Under the pieces are notes generated by a model. That model saw only the letters and a program-made list of their open reading frames with translations, made no database searches and was not told the origin of the DNA. The position numbers and the translations under genes are program-made. This document shows, piece after piece, positions 25,969 to 34,149 of a DNA stretch of 64,000 nt (the first letter of the stretch is position 1; each line of letters begins with the position of its first letter). The DNA comes from Streptomyces hiroshimensis (GTDB taxonomy: Bacteria; Actinomycetota; Actinomycetes; Streptomycetales; Streptomycetaceae), in NCBI RefSeq assembly GCF_014650335.1, contig NZ_BMUT01000002.1:48725-112724 (forward strand), given 5' to 3'.

Positions 25969-27636
25969 ATGAGTCATTCCGCATCGTCATCGTCCCCCGG
26001 GGACCTGATTCCCGCCGCCCGGGAAGCCGCCCCGGTGGTCGGCCCCGGCAACCGGCGGTTCTCCGTCCTCGACGAGGCGACGTGCATCGAGGCCCGGCCG
26101 GGCACCGAAGGCGTCGCCCGCTGGCTGCGCGCCACCGTCGGCGCCGCCACCGGGCTCCCGCTGCCGGCCGGTGAGGCCGGTGACAACCGCATCGGCCTGC
26201 GCATCGACGCCGACCTGGAGCCCAGGCTGGGGCCCGAGGGCTACCAGCTCCTCAACACCGGGTACGGGGTCTCCATCCACGCCGCCGGCGCGGCCGGGGT
26301 CTTCTGGGGCGCCCAGACCCTCCGTCAGCTGCTCGGCCCCGAGGCCTTCCGGCGGGCGCCGGTCACGGGGAAGCGCGAGTGGGCCGTGCCCGCGGTCGCC
26401 GTCGAGGACGCCCCGCGGTTCCGCTGGCGCGGCGTCCTCCTCGACGTCGCCCGTCACTTCCTCCCCAAGGACGGCGTGCTGCGCTATCTCGATCTCCTCG
26501 CCGCGCACAAGCTCAACGTCCTGCATCTGCACCTGACGGACGACCAGGGCTGGCGGATCGAGATCCTGCGGCACCCGCGGCTCACGGAGGTGGGCGCCTG
26601 GCGCCCGCGCACGAAGCTCGGGCACCGGGCCTCGCCGCTGTGGGACGAGCGGCCGCACGGCGGCTACTACACGCAGGACGACATCCGCGAGATCGTCGCG
26701 TACGCCGCCGAGCGGCACATCACCGTCGTCCCGGAAATCGACATCCCGGGTCACTCGCAGGCCGCCATCGCCGCGTATCCGGAGCTCGGCAACGCGGACG
26801 TCGTCGACACCGCCGCCCTGACGGTGTGGGACACGTGGGGCGTCAGCCCGAACGTCCTCGCCCCCTCCGACGCCACGCTCGCCTTCTACGAGGACGTCCT
26901 CACCGAGGTCCTCGGCCTCTTCCCGTCCCCCTTCGTGCACATCGGCGGCGACGAGTGCCCCAAGGACCAGTGGAAGGCCTCGCCGGCCGCGCAGGCCCGG
27001 ATCCGGGAGCTCGGCCTGGCCGGTGAGGACGGGCTGCAGAGCTGGTTCGTACGGCACTTCGACCGCTGGCTGGCCGAGCGCGGCCGGCGCCTCGTCGGCT
27101 GGGACGAGATCCTCGAAGGGGGCCTGGCCGAGGGCGCCACCGTCTCCTCCTGGCGGGGGTACGCGGGCGGTATCGCCGCCGCGCGGGCCGGGCACGACGT
27201 CGTCATGTGCCCCGAACAGCAGGTGTACCTCGACCACCGGCAGGCGGCCGGTACCGACGAGCCCGTACCCATCGGCTACGTCCGCACTCTGGAGGACGTC
27301 TACCGCTTCGACCCCGTGCCGCCCGGCCTCACCGGCGCCGGGGCCGCCCGCGTCCTGGGCGCCCAGGCCAACCTCTGGAGCGAGGTGACGGAGACCCAGC
27401 AGCGCGTCGACTACCAGGCCTTCCCGCGCCTGGCCGCCTTCGCCGAGGCCGTCTGGTCGGAGCTGCCCGCGCCCGCCGAGCGCGACTACCCGGCCTTCGA
27501 ACGCCGTATGACCGCCCATTACGCCCGGCTCGACGCCTTGGGCGTGGACTACCGGCCGCCCGGCGGCCCCCGGCCCTGGCAGCGCCGCCCCGGCGTCCTC
27601 GGACGCCCGATCGAGGGCGCGCCCCCGATCGTGTGA
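25969..27636 (+). CDS. Cytoplasmic beta-N-acetylhexosaminidase (GH20)
   Basis: The 555-residue product has the GH20b N-terminal domain (about 20-145) and the catalytic barrel (about 150-490). The catalytic pair is Asp-Glu in HIGGDECPKDQW (about 328-329), preceded by LHLTDDQGWRIEI and VPEIDIPGHSQAA. There is no signal peptide, so it should act inside the cell on imported GlcNAc oligosaccharides. It ends the ABC operon, six bases after the second permease, and links import to release of GlcNAc. Confidence 0.94.
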   Translation: MSHSASSSSPGDLIPAAREAAPVVGPGNRRFSVLDEATCIEARPGTEGVARWLRATVGAATGLPLPAGEAGDNRIGLRIDADLEPRLGPEGYQLLNTGYGVSIHAAGAAGVFWGAQTLRQLLGPEAFRRAPVTGKREWAVPAVAVEDAPRFRWRGVLLDVARHFLPKDGVLRYLDLLAAHKLNVLHLHLTDDQGWRIEILRHPRLTEVGAWRPRTKLGHRASPLWDERPHGGYYTQDDIREIVAYAAERHITVVPEIDIPGHSQAAIAAYPELGNADVVDTAALTVWDTWGVSPNVLAPSDATLAFYEDVLTEVLGLFPSPFVHIGGDECPKDQWKASPAAQARIRELGLAGEDGLQSWFVRHFDRWLAERGRRLVGWDEILEGGLAEGATVSSWRGYAGGIAAARAGHDVVMCPEQQVYLDHRQAAGTDEPVPIGYVRTLEDVYRFDPVPPGLTGAGAARVLGAQANLWSEVTETQQRVDYQAFPRLAAFAEAVWSELPAPAERDYPAFERRMTAHYARLDALGVDYRPPGGPRPWQRRPGVLGRPIEGAPPIV

Positions 27637-27934
27637 GCCACGGCCAAGCTGCGCGCCGTTGCGCCGGACGGCTGGCACGGTGGTCCTTCACACACTGCCG
27701 TAAGTCGTAAAAAGGCCCCCTAACAATGCCAATCCGTACACAGCGGGGACACTCCCGAAAATCGGACCATTCGCATTGCCGGGGACGGATCGGCGGTTCG
27801 TGGACCCTCGCGACGACGGAGTCCGAAGATGTGCCAGAGTTGCCACGTCCGGGCCGTGAGGACGTACCGTACGGCGGGATCGTACGGCGGGATCAGGCCG
27901 GACAGCCGGGACCACCGGGGAAGGGGCAGCTGGG
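27637..27934. other. 298-bp intergenic region upstream of the molybdo-enzyme operon
   Basis: No convincing gene is present; a 70-codon frame at 27726 lacks a ribosome-binding site. A perfect 13-bp tandem repeat, CGTACGGCGGGAT, occupies 27868-27880 and 27881-27893, about 40 bp before the operon start. The region probably carries the operon promoter. Confidence 0.5.
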
Positions 27935-28831
27935 TTGACCACGCACGCACCGCAGGCAGCGCACACGGTGACGCTGCCGGGCTCGCTCGACGAGGCCGTG
28001 GCGGCGCTGGCCGCCATGCCCGCGGCCGTGCCCGTGGCGGGTGGCACCGATCTGATGGCCGCCGTCAACTCCGGCCTGCTGCGGCCCGCAGGCCTCGTCG
28101 GCCTCGGCCGCATCAGCGAGATCCGCGGCTGGCAGTACCAGGACGGCCACGCCCTGCTCGGCGCCGGCCTCACCCACGCCCGGATGGGCCGCCCGGACTT
28201 CGCGGCCCTCATCCCGGCGCTCGCGGCCGCAGCGCGCGCCGCCGGCCCGCCCCAGATCCGCAACGCCGGCACCCTCGGCGGCAACATCGCCTCCGCCGCG
28301 CCGACCGGTGACGCCCTGCCCGTCCTCGCCGCCCTCGAGGCCACGCTCATCATCGCGGGCCCCGGCGGCAGCCGCCGCGAGATCCCCGTCGGCCACCTCC
28401 TGACGGGCTACGAGATGCTCGCCCCCGGCGAGCTCATCGGCTACGTCCGCGTGCCCCTGCTGCACGCCCCGCAGACCTTCCTCAAGGCCACCGGACGCAC
28501 CGGCCCGGGCCGCGCCACCGCGTCCGTGGCCGTCGTCCTCGACCCCGCCCGGCGGGGCGTGCGCTGCGCGGTGGGCGCCGTCGCGCCCATGCCGCTGCGC
28601 CCGCTCGACGCCGAGCGCTGGGTCGCCTCCCTCATCGACTGGGACGGCGAGCGCACGCTCGCCCCCGAGGCGTGCGCCGCCTTCGGCGAGTACGTCGCCG
28701 CGGCCTGCATCCCGGACCCCGCGCCCGCTCCCGACGGCGGGGAGCCGGGCACCCTGCCGCCCGCCGCGCTGCACTTGCGTCGTACGGTGGCGACTCTGGC
28801 CCGCCGAGCACTGGGGAGGGCACTCGCGTGA
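27935..28831 (+). CDS. FAD-binding subunit of a xanthine dehydrogenase/CO dehydrogenase-type enzyme
   Basis: The 298-residue product is a CoxM/XdhB-like flavoprotein. It has the FAD motifs VPVAGGTDLM (about residue 32) and IRNAGTLGGNIASAAPTGD (about 108-126), followed by the CO-dehydrogenase flavoprotein C-terminal domain. It passes electrons from the Fe-S subunit to NAD or another acceptor. The start is TTG 27935, with AAGGGG upstream. Its last bases overlap the Fe-S subunit start (GTGA). Confidence 0.9.
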   Translation: MTTHAPQAAHTVTLPGSLDEAVAALAAMPAAVPVAGGTDLMAAVNSGLLRPAGLVGLGRISEIRGWQYQDGHALLGAGLTHARMGRPDFAALIPALAAAARAAGPPQIRNAGTLGGNIASAAPTGDALPVLAALEATLIIAGPGGSRREIPVGHLLTGYEMLAPGELIGYVRVPLLHAPQTFLKATGRTGPGRATASVAVVLDPARRGVRCAVGAVAPMPLRPLDAERWVASLIDWDGERTLAPEACAAFGEYVAAACIPDPAPAPDGGEPGTLPPAALHLRRTVATLARRALGRALA

Positions 28832-31137
28832 GTGACGAACAGCGACAGGCCCATGCCGCCGGCCCGGTCGGCTGGCAGCCGATCCCGCGCGGCGGGGAGT
28901 ACGACGAGGGCACCACGTTCCTGCAGCTGCCCCCGGAGCTCCTCGCGCACCCGGGCGCGGCCATGTCCGGCACCGGCGCCTGGGACCCCCTGGCCGCGGC
29001 CGGTTCGGGGGGCTACACCCCGCCCTCCGCCGATTCCTGGCAGCAGGCGCCGGCGACGGCGGCCGCTGCGGGCACGCAGGGGCAGTGGGGGGCGCCTGGG
29101 GCGTACGGGCACGGGCAGCAAGGGGGCTACCCGGCGGGCGAGGCCGCTGAGGGTCATGAGACTCATGGCGGCGTCCATGGCGACGTCCATGGTGATGTCC
29201 ATGGTGATGTCCACGGTGGTGCGCAGGGCGGTGCCCATGAGGCTGCCTACGGTGAGGCGTACGGGGAGGGTGCCCACACCGAGGGTGTCCACGAGGGCGG
29301 CCTTCACGGTGGGGACGTCCATGGCGGGGGCTTTCACGAGGCCGGTGCGTACGACGCCGGTCTTCACGACACCGGCGCTCACGACACCGGCGCTCACGAC
29401 ACCGGCTTTCACGACAGCGGCTTTCACGACGGTGGTGCCGACCCGCACGCCACGGCGGAGTGGCCGGCGCCCGGTGCCGGTTCGACGGGCCAGTGGTCCG
29501 TGCCGGCCGCGGGCGACGACCCCGTCGACGAGTCCGGTGAGTACCTCGTCCGCGGTGCCGTCCCGGAGGCGCCCGCGGCGCCGGTGACGCCGCCGGCTCC
29601 GGCTGCGGACCCGGCCCCCTGGTCGGCGCAGCCCGTCGACGACTCCTGGCGCCAGTCGCTGGCCGCGGCCACCCCGGCCGCCGGTACGCCCGTGCCGGGC
29701 GCCGACACCGGCCAGTGGTCGGTTCCGGTTCTGCCCGAGGACGCGGCGGGTGCGGCGGAAGCGTCCGGTGAGTACGCATCCGGTGAGTACGTACGGGACG
29801 CCGAGCCTCCGGCCGTGGACGCGACGAGCACGTTCACCGTGCCGGCGTACGTCAGCGGCGTCACCGGTACGGGCGATAATCCGGGCGGAGCCGGGACGGA
29901 GAGCGAGTCGCTCGCTGCCGTTTCGGCGGCTTCCGAGGAGCGGGAGCGGCCGTCCGCGGTGGATGCGGAGCTTCCGGGGCAGCCGGAGGGTTCGGGCGCC
30001 GCCGAGCAGGAGCAGCAGCCGACGCAGCAGGCGGTGCACGCCGAGTCGTTCGCGCACCCGGGCCCGGCCGAGCAGGCCGAGCAGCTCGCGCAGCCCGAGC
30101 GGTCTGCCCAGCCCACGCTGCCCGGGCAGTTCGTACCGCCGCAGGGGTCGTCGCAGGGCTCGCCGGATGCCGCCGACGTCGTAGCGGCGGCCGATGCCGA
30201 TGCCGATGCCGATGCCGTAGCCGTGGACGCCGAGGCGGCGCCCGCGCCCGTGCCCGCCGACGCCCCCGAGCCGGTCCAGGACGCCGCCGCGGGCGCCGAG
30301 GCCGCCCCGGACTCCGGCATGCAGAGCCCCGGCGTCCCGGCGCCCGCCATTCCCGGCCCCGGCATCCCGGCGCACGACTCCCTCGGCGCTGCCGACCCCC
30401 TGGGCGCTGCCGACCCTCTGGGTGCCGCCGATCCCCTCGGCCTTCCCGACCCCCTGGGCCCCCTCGGCGCCGCCGCCCACACCGAGCACCCCTGCGCGTC
30501 GTACGTCCTGCGGGTCAACGGCACCGACCGGCCCGTGACCGACGCCTGGATCGGCGAGTCCCTGCTCTACGTCCTGCGCGAGCGCCTCGGCCTCGCCGGG
30601 GCGAAGGACGGCTGCTCGCAGGGCGAGTGCGGAGCCTGCTCGGTCCAGGTGGACGGGCGGCTCGTGGCGTCCTGCCTCGTCCCGGCGGCCACGACCGCCG
30701 GCGCGGAGGTCCGTACGGTCGAGGGTCTGGCCGCCGACGGCCGGCCGTCCGACGTGCAGCGGGCGCTCGCCGAGTGCGGCGCGGTGCAGTGCGGCTTCTG
30801 CGTGCCCGGCATGGCGATGACCATGCACGACCTGCTGGAGGGCAACCACGCTCCGACGGAGCTGGAGACCCGCCAGGCCATCTGCGGCAACCTCTGCCGC
30901 TGCTCGGGCTACCGGGGCGTGCTCGACGCGGTCCGCCAGGTCGTCGACGAGCGCGAGGCGGCCGCGGCGCACGAGCAGGAGCTTCAGGACGCGCAGCAGC
31001 AGCACGGCTTCGAGCAGCAGCACCAGCACCAGCATCAGCAACATCAGCACGAGGCTGTGCAGCCGGATGCGGACCAGGCCCGTATCCCGCACCAGGCGGG
31101 CCCGCACGGCGGGGGCAGCGGAAAGGCGACGGCATGA
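28828..31137 (+). CDS. 2Fe-2S subunit of the molybdo-hydroxylase with a giant low-complexity N-terminus
   Basis: The 769-residue product is four times the usual length of this subunit (about 160-200). Only residues from about 553 to 705 form the two [2Fe-2S] domains: CSQGECGACSVQVDG for the plant-ferredoxin-type cluster and CGFCVPGM..CRCSGY for the helical one. The first 550 residues are predicted disordered, with runs such as HGDVHGDVHGDVHGG, HDTGAHDTGAHDTG, ADADADAD and AADPLGAADPLG, plus repeated TGQWSVP blocks. The C-terminus is a Gln/His-rich tail (QQHQHQHQQHQHE). The long frame is supported by a GTGA overlap at its start and an ATGA overlap at its end. Metal binding or surface display are inferences. 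Confidence 0.88.
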   Translation: MSDEQRQAHAAGPVGWQPIPRGGEYDEGTTFLQLPPELLAHPGAAMSGTGAWDPLAAAGSGGYTPPSADSWQQAPATAAAAGTQGQWGAPGAYGHGQQGGYPAGEAAEGHETHGGVHGDVHGDVHGDVHGGAQGGAHEAAYGEAYGEGAHTEGVHEGGLHGGDVHGGGFHEAGAYDAGLHDTGAHDTGAHDTGFHDSGFHDGGADPHATAEWPAPGAGSTGQWSVPAAGDDPVDESGEYLVRGAVPEAPAAPVTPPAPAADPAPWSAQPVDDSWRQSLAAATPAAGTPVPGADTGQWSVPVLPEDAAGAAEASGEYASGEYVRDAEPPAVDATSTFTVPAYVSGVTGTGDNPGGAGTESESLAAVSAASEERERPSAVDAELPGQPEGSGAAEQEQQPTQQAVHAESFAHPGPAEQAEQLAQPERSAQPTLPGQFVPPQGSSQGSPDAADVVAAADADADADAVAVDAEAAPAPVPADAPEPVQDAAAGAEAAPDSGMQSPGVPAPAIPGPGIPAHDSLGAADPLGAADPLGAADPLGLPDPLGPLGAAAHTEHPCASYVLRVNGTDRPVTDAWIGESLLYVLRERLGLAGAKDGCSQGECGACSVQVDGRLVASCLVPAATTAGAEVRTVEGLAADGRPSDVQRALAECGAVQCGFCVPGMAMTMHDLLEGNHAPTELETRQAICGNLCRCSGYRGVLDAVRQVVDEREAAAAHEQELQDAQQQHGFEQQHQHQHQQHQHEAVQPDADQARIPHQAGPHGGGSGKATA

Positions 31138-33491
31138 CGGGAAGCGGCGGAATGGGCGGAATGACGGGAATGGCCGGCATCGCCGAGGGTGGCGCCACGG
31201 CCACCACCGTCCCCGCGTTCCCCTCGCCCGGCCACGCCGAGCCGACGCACGGCATCGGCGCCTCCCTCACCCCGGCCGACGCGGAGGCCAAGACCCAGGG
31301 CATCTACCCGTACGCGGCCGACCTGTGGGCCGAGGGCCTGCTGTGGGCCGCGCTCCTGCGCTCCCCGCACCCGCATGCCCGCATCCTGTCGATCGACACC
31401 ACCGAGGCCGCCCGGATGCCGGGCGTCCGCGCGGTCGTGACGCACGCGGACGTGCCGGGCGATGCCGCCCACGGCCGTAAGGTCGCCGACCGCCCGGTCT
31501 TCGCGTCCGGCATCGTGCGCCACCACGGCGAGCCGATCGCCGCCGTCGCCGCCGACCACCCCGACACCGCGCGGCTCGCCGCGGCGGCCATCGCCGTCGA
31601 GTACGAGGTGCTGGAGCCGGTCACCGACCCCGAGCAGGCCTTCTCCGCGGAACCGCTGCACCCCGACGGCAATCTGATCCGCCACATCCCGCTGCGCTTC
31701 GGCGACCCGGAGGTGGTCGGCGAGGTGATCGTCGAGGGCCTCTACCGGATCGGCCGCCAGGACCCGGCGCCCATCGGCGCCGAGGCCGGCCTCGCCGTGC
31801 CGCGCCCCGACGGCGGCGTCGAGATCTACACCTCCTCGACGGACCCGCACGCCGACCGCGACCTGGCCGCCGCCTGCTTCGGACTTGCGCCCGAGCGCGT
31901 GAAGATCGTCGTCACCGGTGTGCCCGGGGCGATGGGCGACCGCGAGGACCCCGGCATGCAGCTGCCGCTCGGCCTGCTCGCGCTGCGCACCGGCCACCCC
32001 GTCAAGCTCGTCGCCACCCGCGAGGAGTCCTTCCTCGGCCACCCGCACCGCCACCCCACGCTGCTGCGCTACCGCCACCACGCGGACGCCGACGGCAAGC
32101 TGGTCAAGGTCGAGGCGCAGATCCTGCTGGACGCGGGCGCCTACGCCGACTCGTCCTCGGACGCGCTCGCCGCGGCGGTCGCGTTCGCCTGCGGCCCGTA
32201 CGTCGTCCCGCACGCCTTCGTCGAGGGCTGGGCCGTCCGCACCAACAACCCGCCGTCCGGCCACGTACGGGGCGAGGGCGCCATGCAGGTGTGCGCCGCG
32301 TACGAGGGCCAGATGGACAAGCTCGCGGCACGCCTGGGCCTGGACCCCGCGGAGCTGCGCCTGCGCAACGTGATGGCGACGGGGGACCTGCTGCCGACCG
32401 GCCAGACGGTCACCTGCCCCGCGCCCGTCGCCGAACTCCTGCGCGCCGTCCGCGACTACCCGCTGCCCGCCCTCCCCGCGGACGACACCGAGGAGGAGTG
32501 GGTGCTCCCCGGCGGCCCCGACGGCGCGGGCGAGCCCGGCGCGGTGCGGCGCGGCGTCGGCTACGGGCTGGGCATGGTGCACATGCTCGGCGCGGAGGGC
32601 GCTGACGAGGTCTCGACGGCGACGGTGAAGGTCAGTGCCGGGGTGGCCACGGTGATCTGCGCGGCGGTGGAAACGGGCCAGGGCTTCTCCACCCTGGCCC
32701 GCCAGATCGTCCAGGAGGTCCTGGGCCTGGACGAGGTCTACATCGCCCCCGTCGACACCGACCAGCCCCCCTCCGGCCCCGGCGCGCACAGCCGCCACAC
32801 GTGGGTCTCGGGCGGCGCGGTCGAGCGGGCGGCGCGGATGGTGCGCACGCAGCTGCTGCAGCCGCTCGCCGCGCAGTTCGGCATGTCCGCGGAGCTGCTG
32901 ACGATCACCGACGGCAAGATCACGTCGTACGACGGGGTCCTGAGCACGACGGTCGCCGAGGCCCTGGAGGGCAAGGAACTGTGGGCCACGGCCCAGTGCC
33001 GCCCCCACCCGACGGAGCCCCTGGACGAGTCCGGCCAGGGCGACGCCTTCGTGGGCATCGCCTTCTGCGCGGTCCGCGCGGTCGTGGACGTGGACGTGGA
33101 ACTGGGCTCCGTCCGGGTCGTCGAAATGGCGGTGGCCCAGGACGTGGGCCGAGTCCTCAACCCCAAGCAGGCCCGGGCCCGCATCGAGGCCGGCATCACC
33201 CAGGGCGTCGGCGCGGCCCTGACGGAAAACCTCCGCACGGCGTCGGGCATGATCCGCCGCCCGGACTTCACGGGCTACGCCCTGCCGACGTCGCTGGACA
33301 CCCCCGACGTCCACATCGTGAAGCTGGTCGAGGAGCGCGACGTCGTTGCTCCTTTCGGGGCCAAGGCGATCAGCGCGGTGCCGGTGGTGACGTCGCCGGC
33401 GGCGGTGGCGGCGGCGGTGCGCGCGGCCACGGGGCGCCCGGTGAACCGGCTGCCGATCAGGCCGCAGGCGGCGGTGGCCGCGTCCGGCTGA
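31134..33491 (+). CDS. Molybdopterin subunit, divergent xanthine dehydrogenase family
   Basis: The 785-residue product has both Ald_Xan_dh domains (about 50-155 and 165-770). Several family positions differ: the usual GGGFGGKE region reads GVPGAMGDRED, the PQ-type loop reads HVRGEGAMQ, and the C-terminal motif where family enzymes have GAKGxGEP reads FGAKAISAVPVV, so the catalytic Glu is not seen. It could be inactive on purines or use another substrate. The ATG at 31134 overlaps the stop of the Fe-S subunit. The three genes form a full flavin/Fe-S/Mo enzyme operon. Confidence 0.88.
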   Translation: MTGSGGMGGMTGMAGIAEGGATATTVPAFPSPGHAEPTHGIGASLTPADAEAKTQGIYPYAADLWAEGLLWAALLRSPHPHARILSIDTTEAARMPGVRAVVTHADVPGDAAHGRKVADRPVFASGIVRHHGEPIAAVAADHPDTARLAAAAIAVEYEVLEPVTDPEQAFSAEPLHPDGNLIRHIPLRFGDPEVVGEVIVEGLYRIGRQDPAPIGAEAGLAVPRPDGGVEIYTSSTDPHADRDLAAACFGLAPERVKIVVTGVPGAMGDREDPGMQLPLGLLALRTGHPVKLVATREESFLGHPHRHPTLLRYRHHADADGKLVKVEAQILLDAGAYADSSSDALAAAVAFACGPYVVPHAFVEGWAVRTNNPPSGHVRGEGAMQVCAAYEGQMDKLAARLGLDPAELRLRNVMATGDLLPTGQTVTCPAPVAELLRAVRDYPLPALPADDTEEEWVLPGGPDGAGEPGAVRRGVGYGLGMVHMLGAEGADEVSTATVKVSAGVATVICAAVETGQGFSTLARQIVQEVLGLDEVYIAPVDTDQPPSGPGAHSRHTWVSGGAVERAARMVRTQLLQPLAAQFGMSAELLTITDGKITSYDGVLSTTVAEALEGKELWATAQCRPHPTEPLDESGQGDAFVGIAFCAVRAVVDVDVELGSVRVVEMAVAQDVGRVLNPKQARARIEAGITQGVGAALTENLRTASGMIRRPDFTGYALPTSLDTPDVHIVKLVEERDVVAPFGAKAISAVPVVTSPAAVAAAVRAATGRPVNRLPIRPQAAVAASG

Positions 33492-33598
33492 GTACTTGCG
33501 TGTCACTGCGCGACGTTACTGTGTAGCGTGAAGTTACATGGGACGGCCGGTGGTTGGTGGGGCGGCCGGTGGGTGGGGAAGGCAGTGACGAGACGCAC
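33492..33598 (+). promoter_or_regulatory. Promoter region of the type VII-linked cluster
   Basis: TGTCAC (33501-33506) and TAGCGT (33524-33529) are 17 bp apart and could serve as a promoter. GTTAC occurs twice around it (33515-33519, 33533-33537), which may be part of an operator. This is a manual guess. Confidence 0.3.
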
Positions 33599-34126
33599 GT
33601 GACTGAGCAGGCATCTCCGGGGGGAGCGGGGCAGGGGCAGGGCCCGGGCCCGAAAGGCGGCCTGGCCGCCGAACTGTCCTCCCTGAAAAAGTTCAAGGGC
33701 CGGGTGGACGATCTCCTGAGGACACTCGACGAGTCCGAGGGAGCGCCGGGAAAGGTCGCCGATACGGCCCTGACCCAGACCCACCTGGGCGAGGGCTTCC
33801 ACGCGGCGGAGACCCTCTTCGGCCTCTATTACGATGTCCACGCCGACTTGGTGACTCTCGCTCAGCTCCTCAACGACCAGATTCAGGCGTTGAGTTCGGC
33901 CGTGCTGGACGCCCATTCGGGCTACGCCCACACGGACGCGGAGGAGCGGGAGAAGCTCTGGGCGATCCACGAGCGGATGCAGCGCCAGTACGACCCGAAG
34001 CTGGACCCGGAAGCCGAGCCGACGAAGGCGCAGCCGCAGCGGCAGCCGCAGCCGCACGCGTCGCGGACGGGAGCCCGTACGGACCTGCGCGGCAGCGACG
34101 GATCGAGCGGACGCAGCCACTTCTAG
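33599..34126 (+). CDS. ESX/type VII secretion-associated helical protein
   Basis: The 175-residue product has the recurrent streptomycete pattern SSLKKFKGRVDDLLRTLDESEGAP near the N-terminus, a helical-hairpin segment (about 55-130) and a Gln/Pro-rich tail. This type is found next to WXG100 proteins and mycosins, so it is probably a secretion partner or chaperone. GTG 33599 is the best of several in-frame starts (TTG 33554 and GTG 33557 are alternatives), because the shorter form matches the typical MTEQ-type N-terminus; none has a strong ribosome-binding site. Confidence 0.7.
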   Translation: MTEQASPGGAGQGQGPGPKGGLAAELSSLKKFKGRVDDLLRTLDESEGAPGKVADTALTQTHLGEGFHAAETLFGLYYDVHADLVTLAQLLNDQIQALSSAVLDAHSGYAHTDAEEREKLWAIHERMQRQYDPKLDPEAEPTKAQPQRQPQPHASRTGARTDLRGSDGSSGRSHF

Positions 34127-34149
34127 AGGCGGGAAGGACGCACAGACCC

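Noticed and set aside
27726..27938. 70-codon frame before the molybdo-enzyme operon
   Set aside because: No ribosome-binding site and it overlaps the supported TTG start of the FAD subunit; the composition is noncoding-like.
29160..29430. Short DNA repeats in the Fe-S subunit gene as a possible CRISPR or noncoding repeat
   Set aside because: They keep the reading frame and encode HGDV and HDTGA repeats within an uninterrupted CDS.
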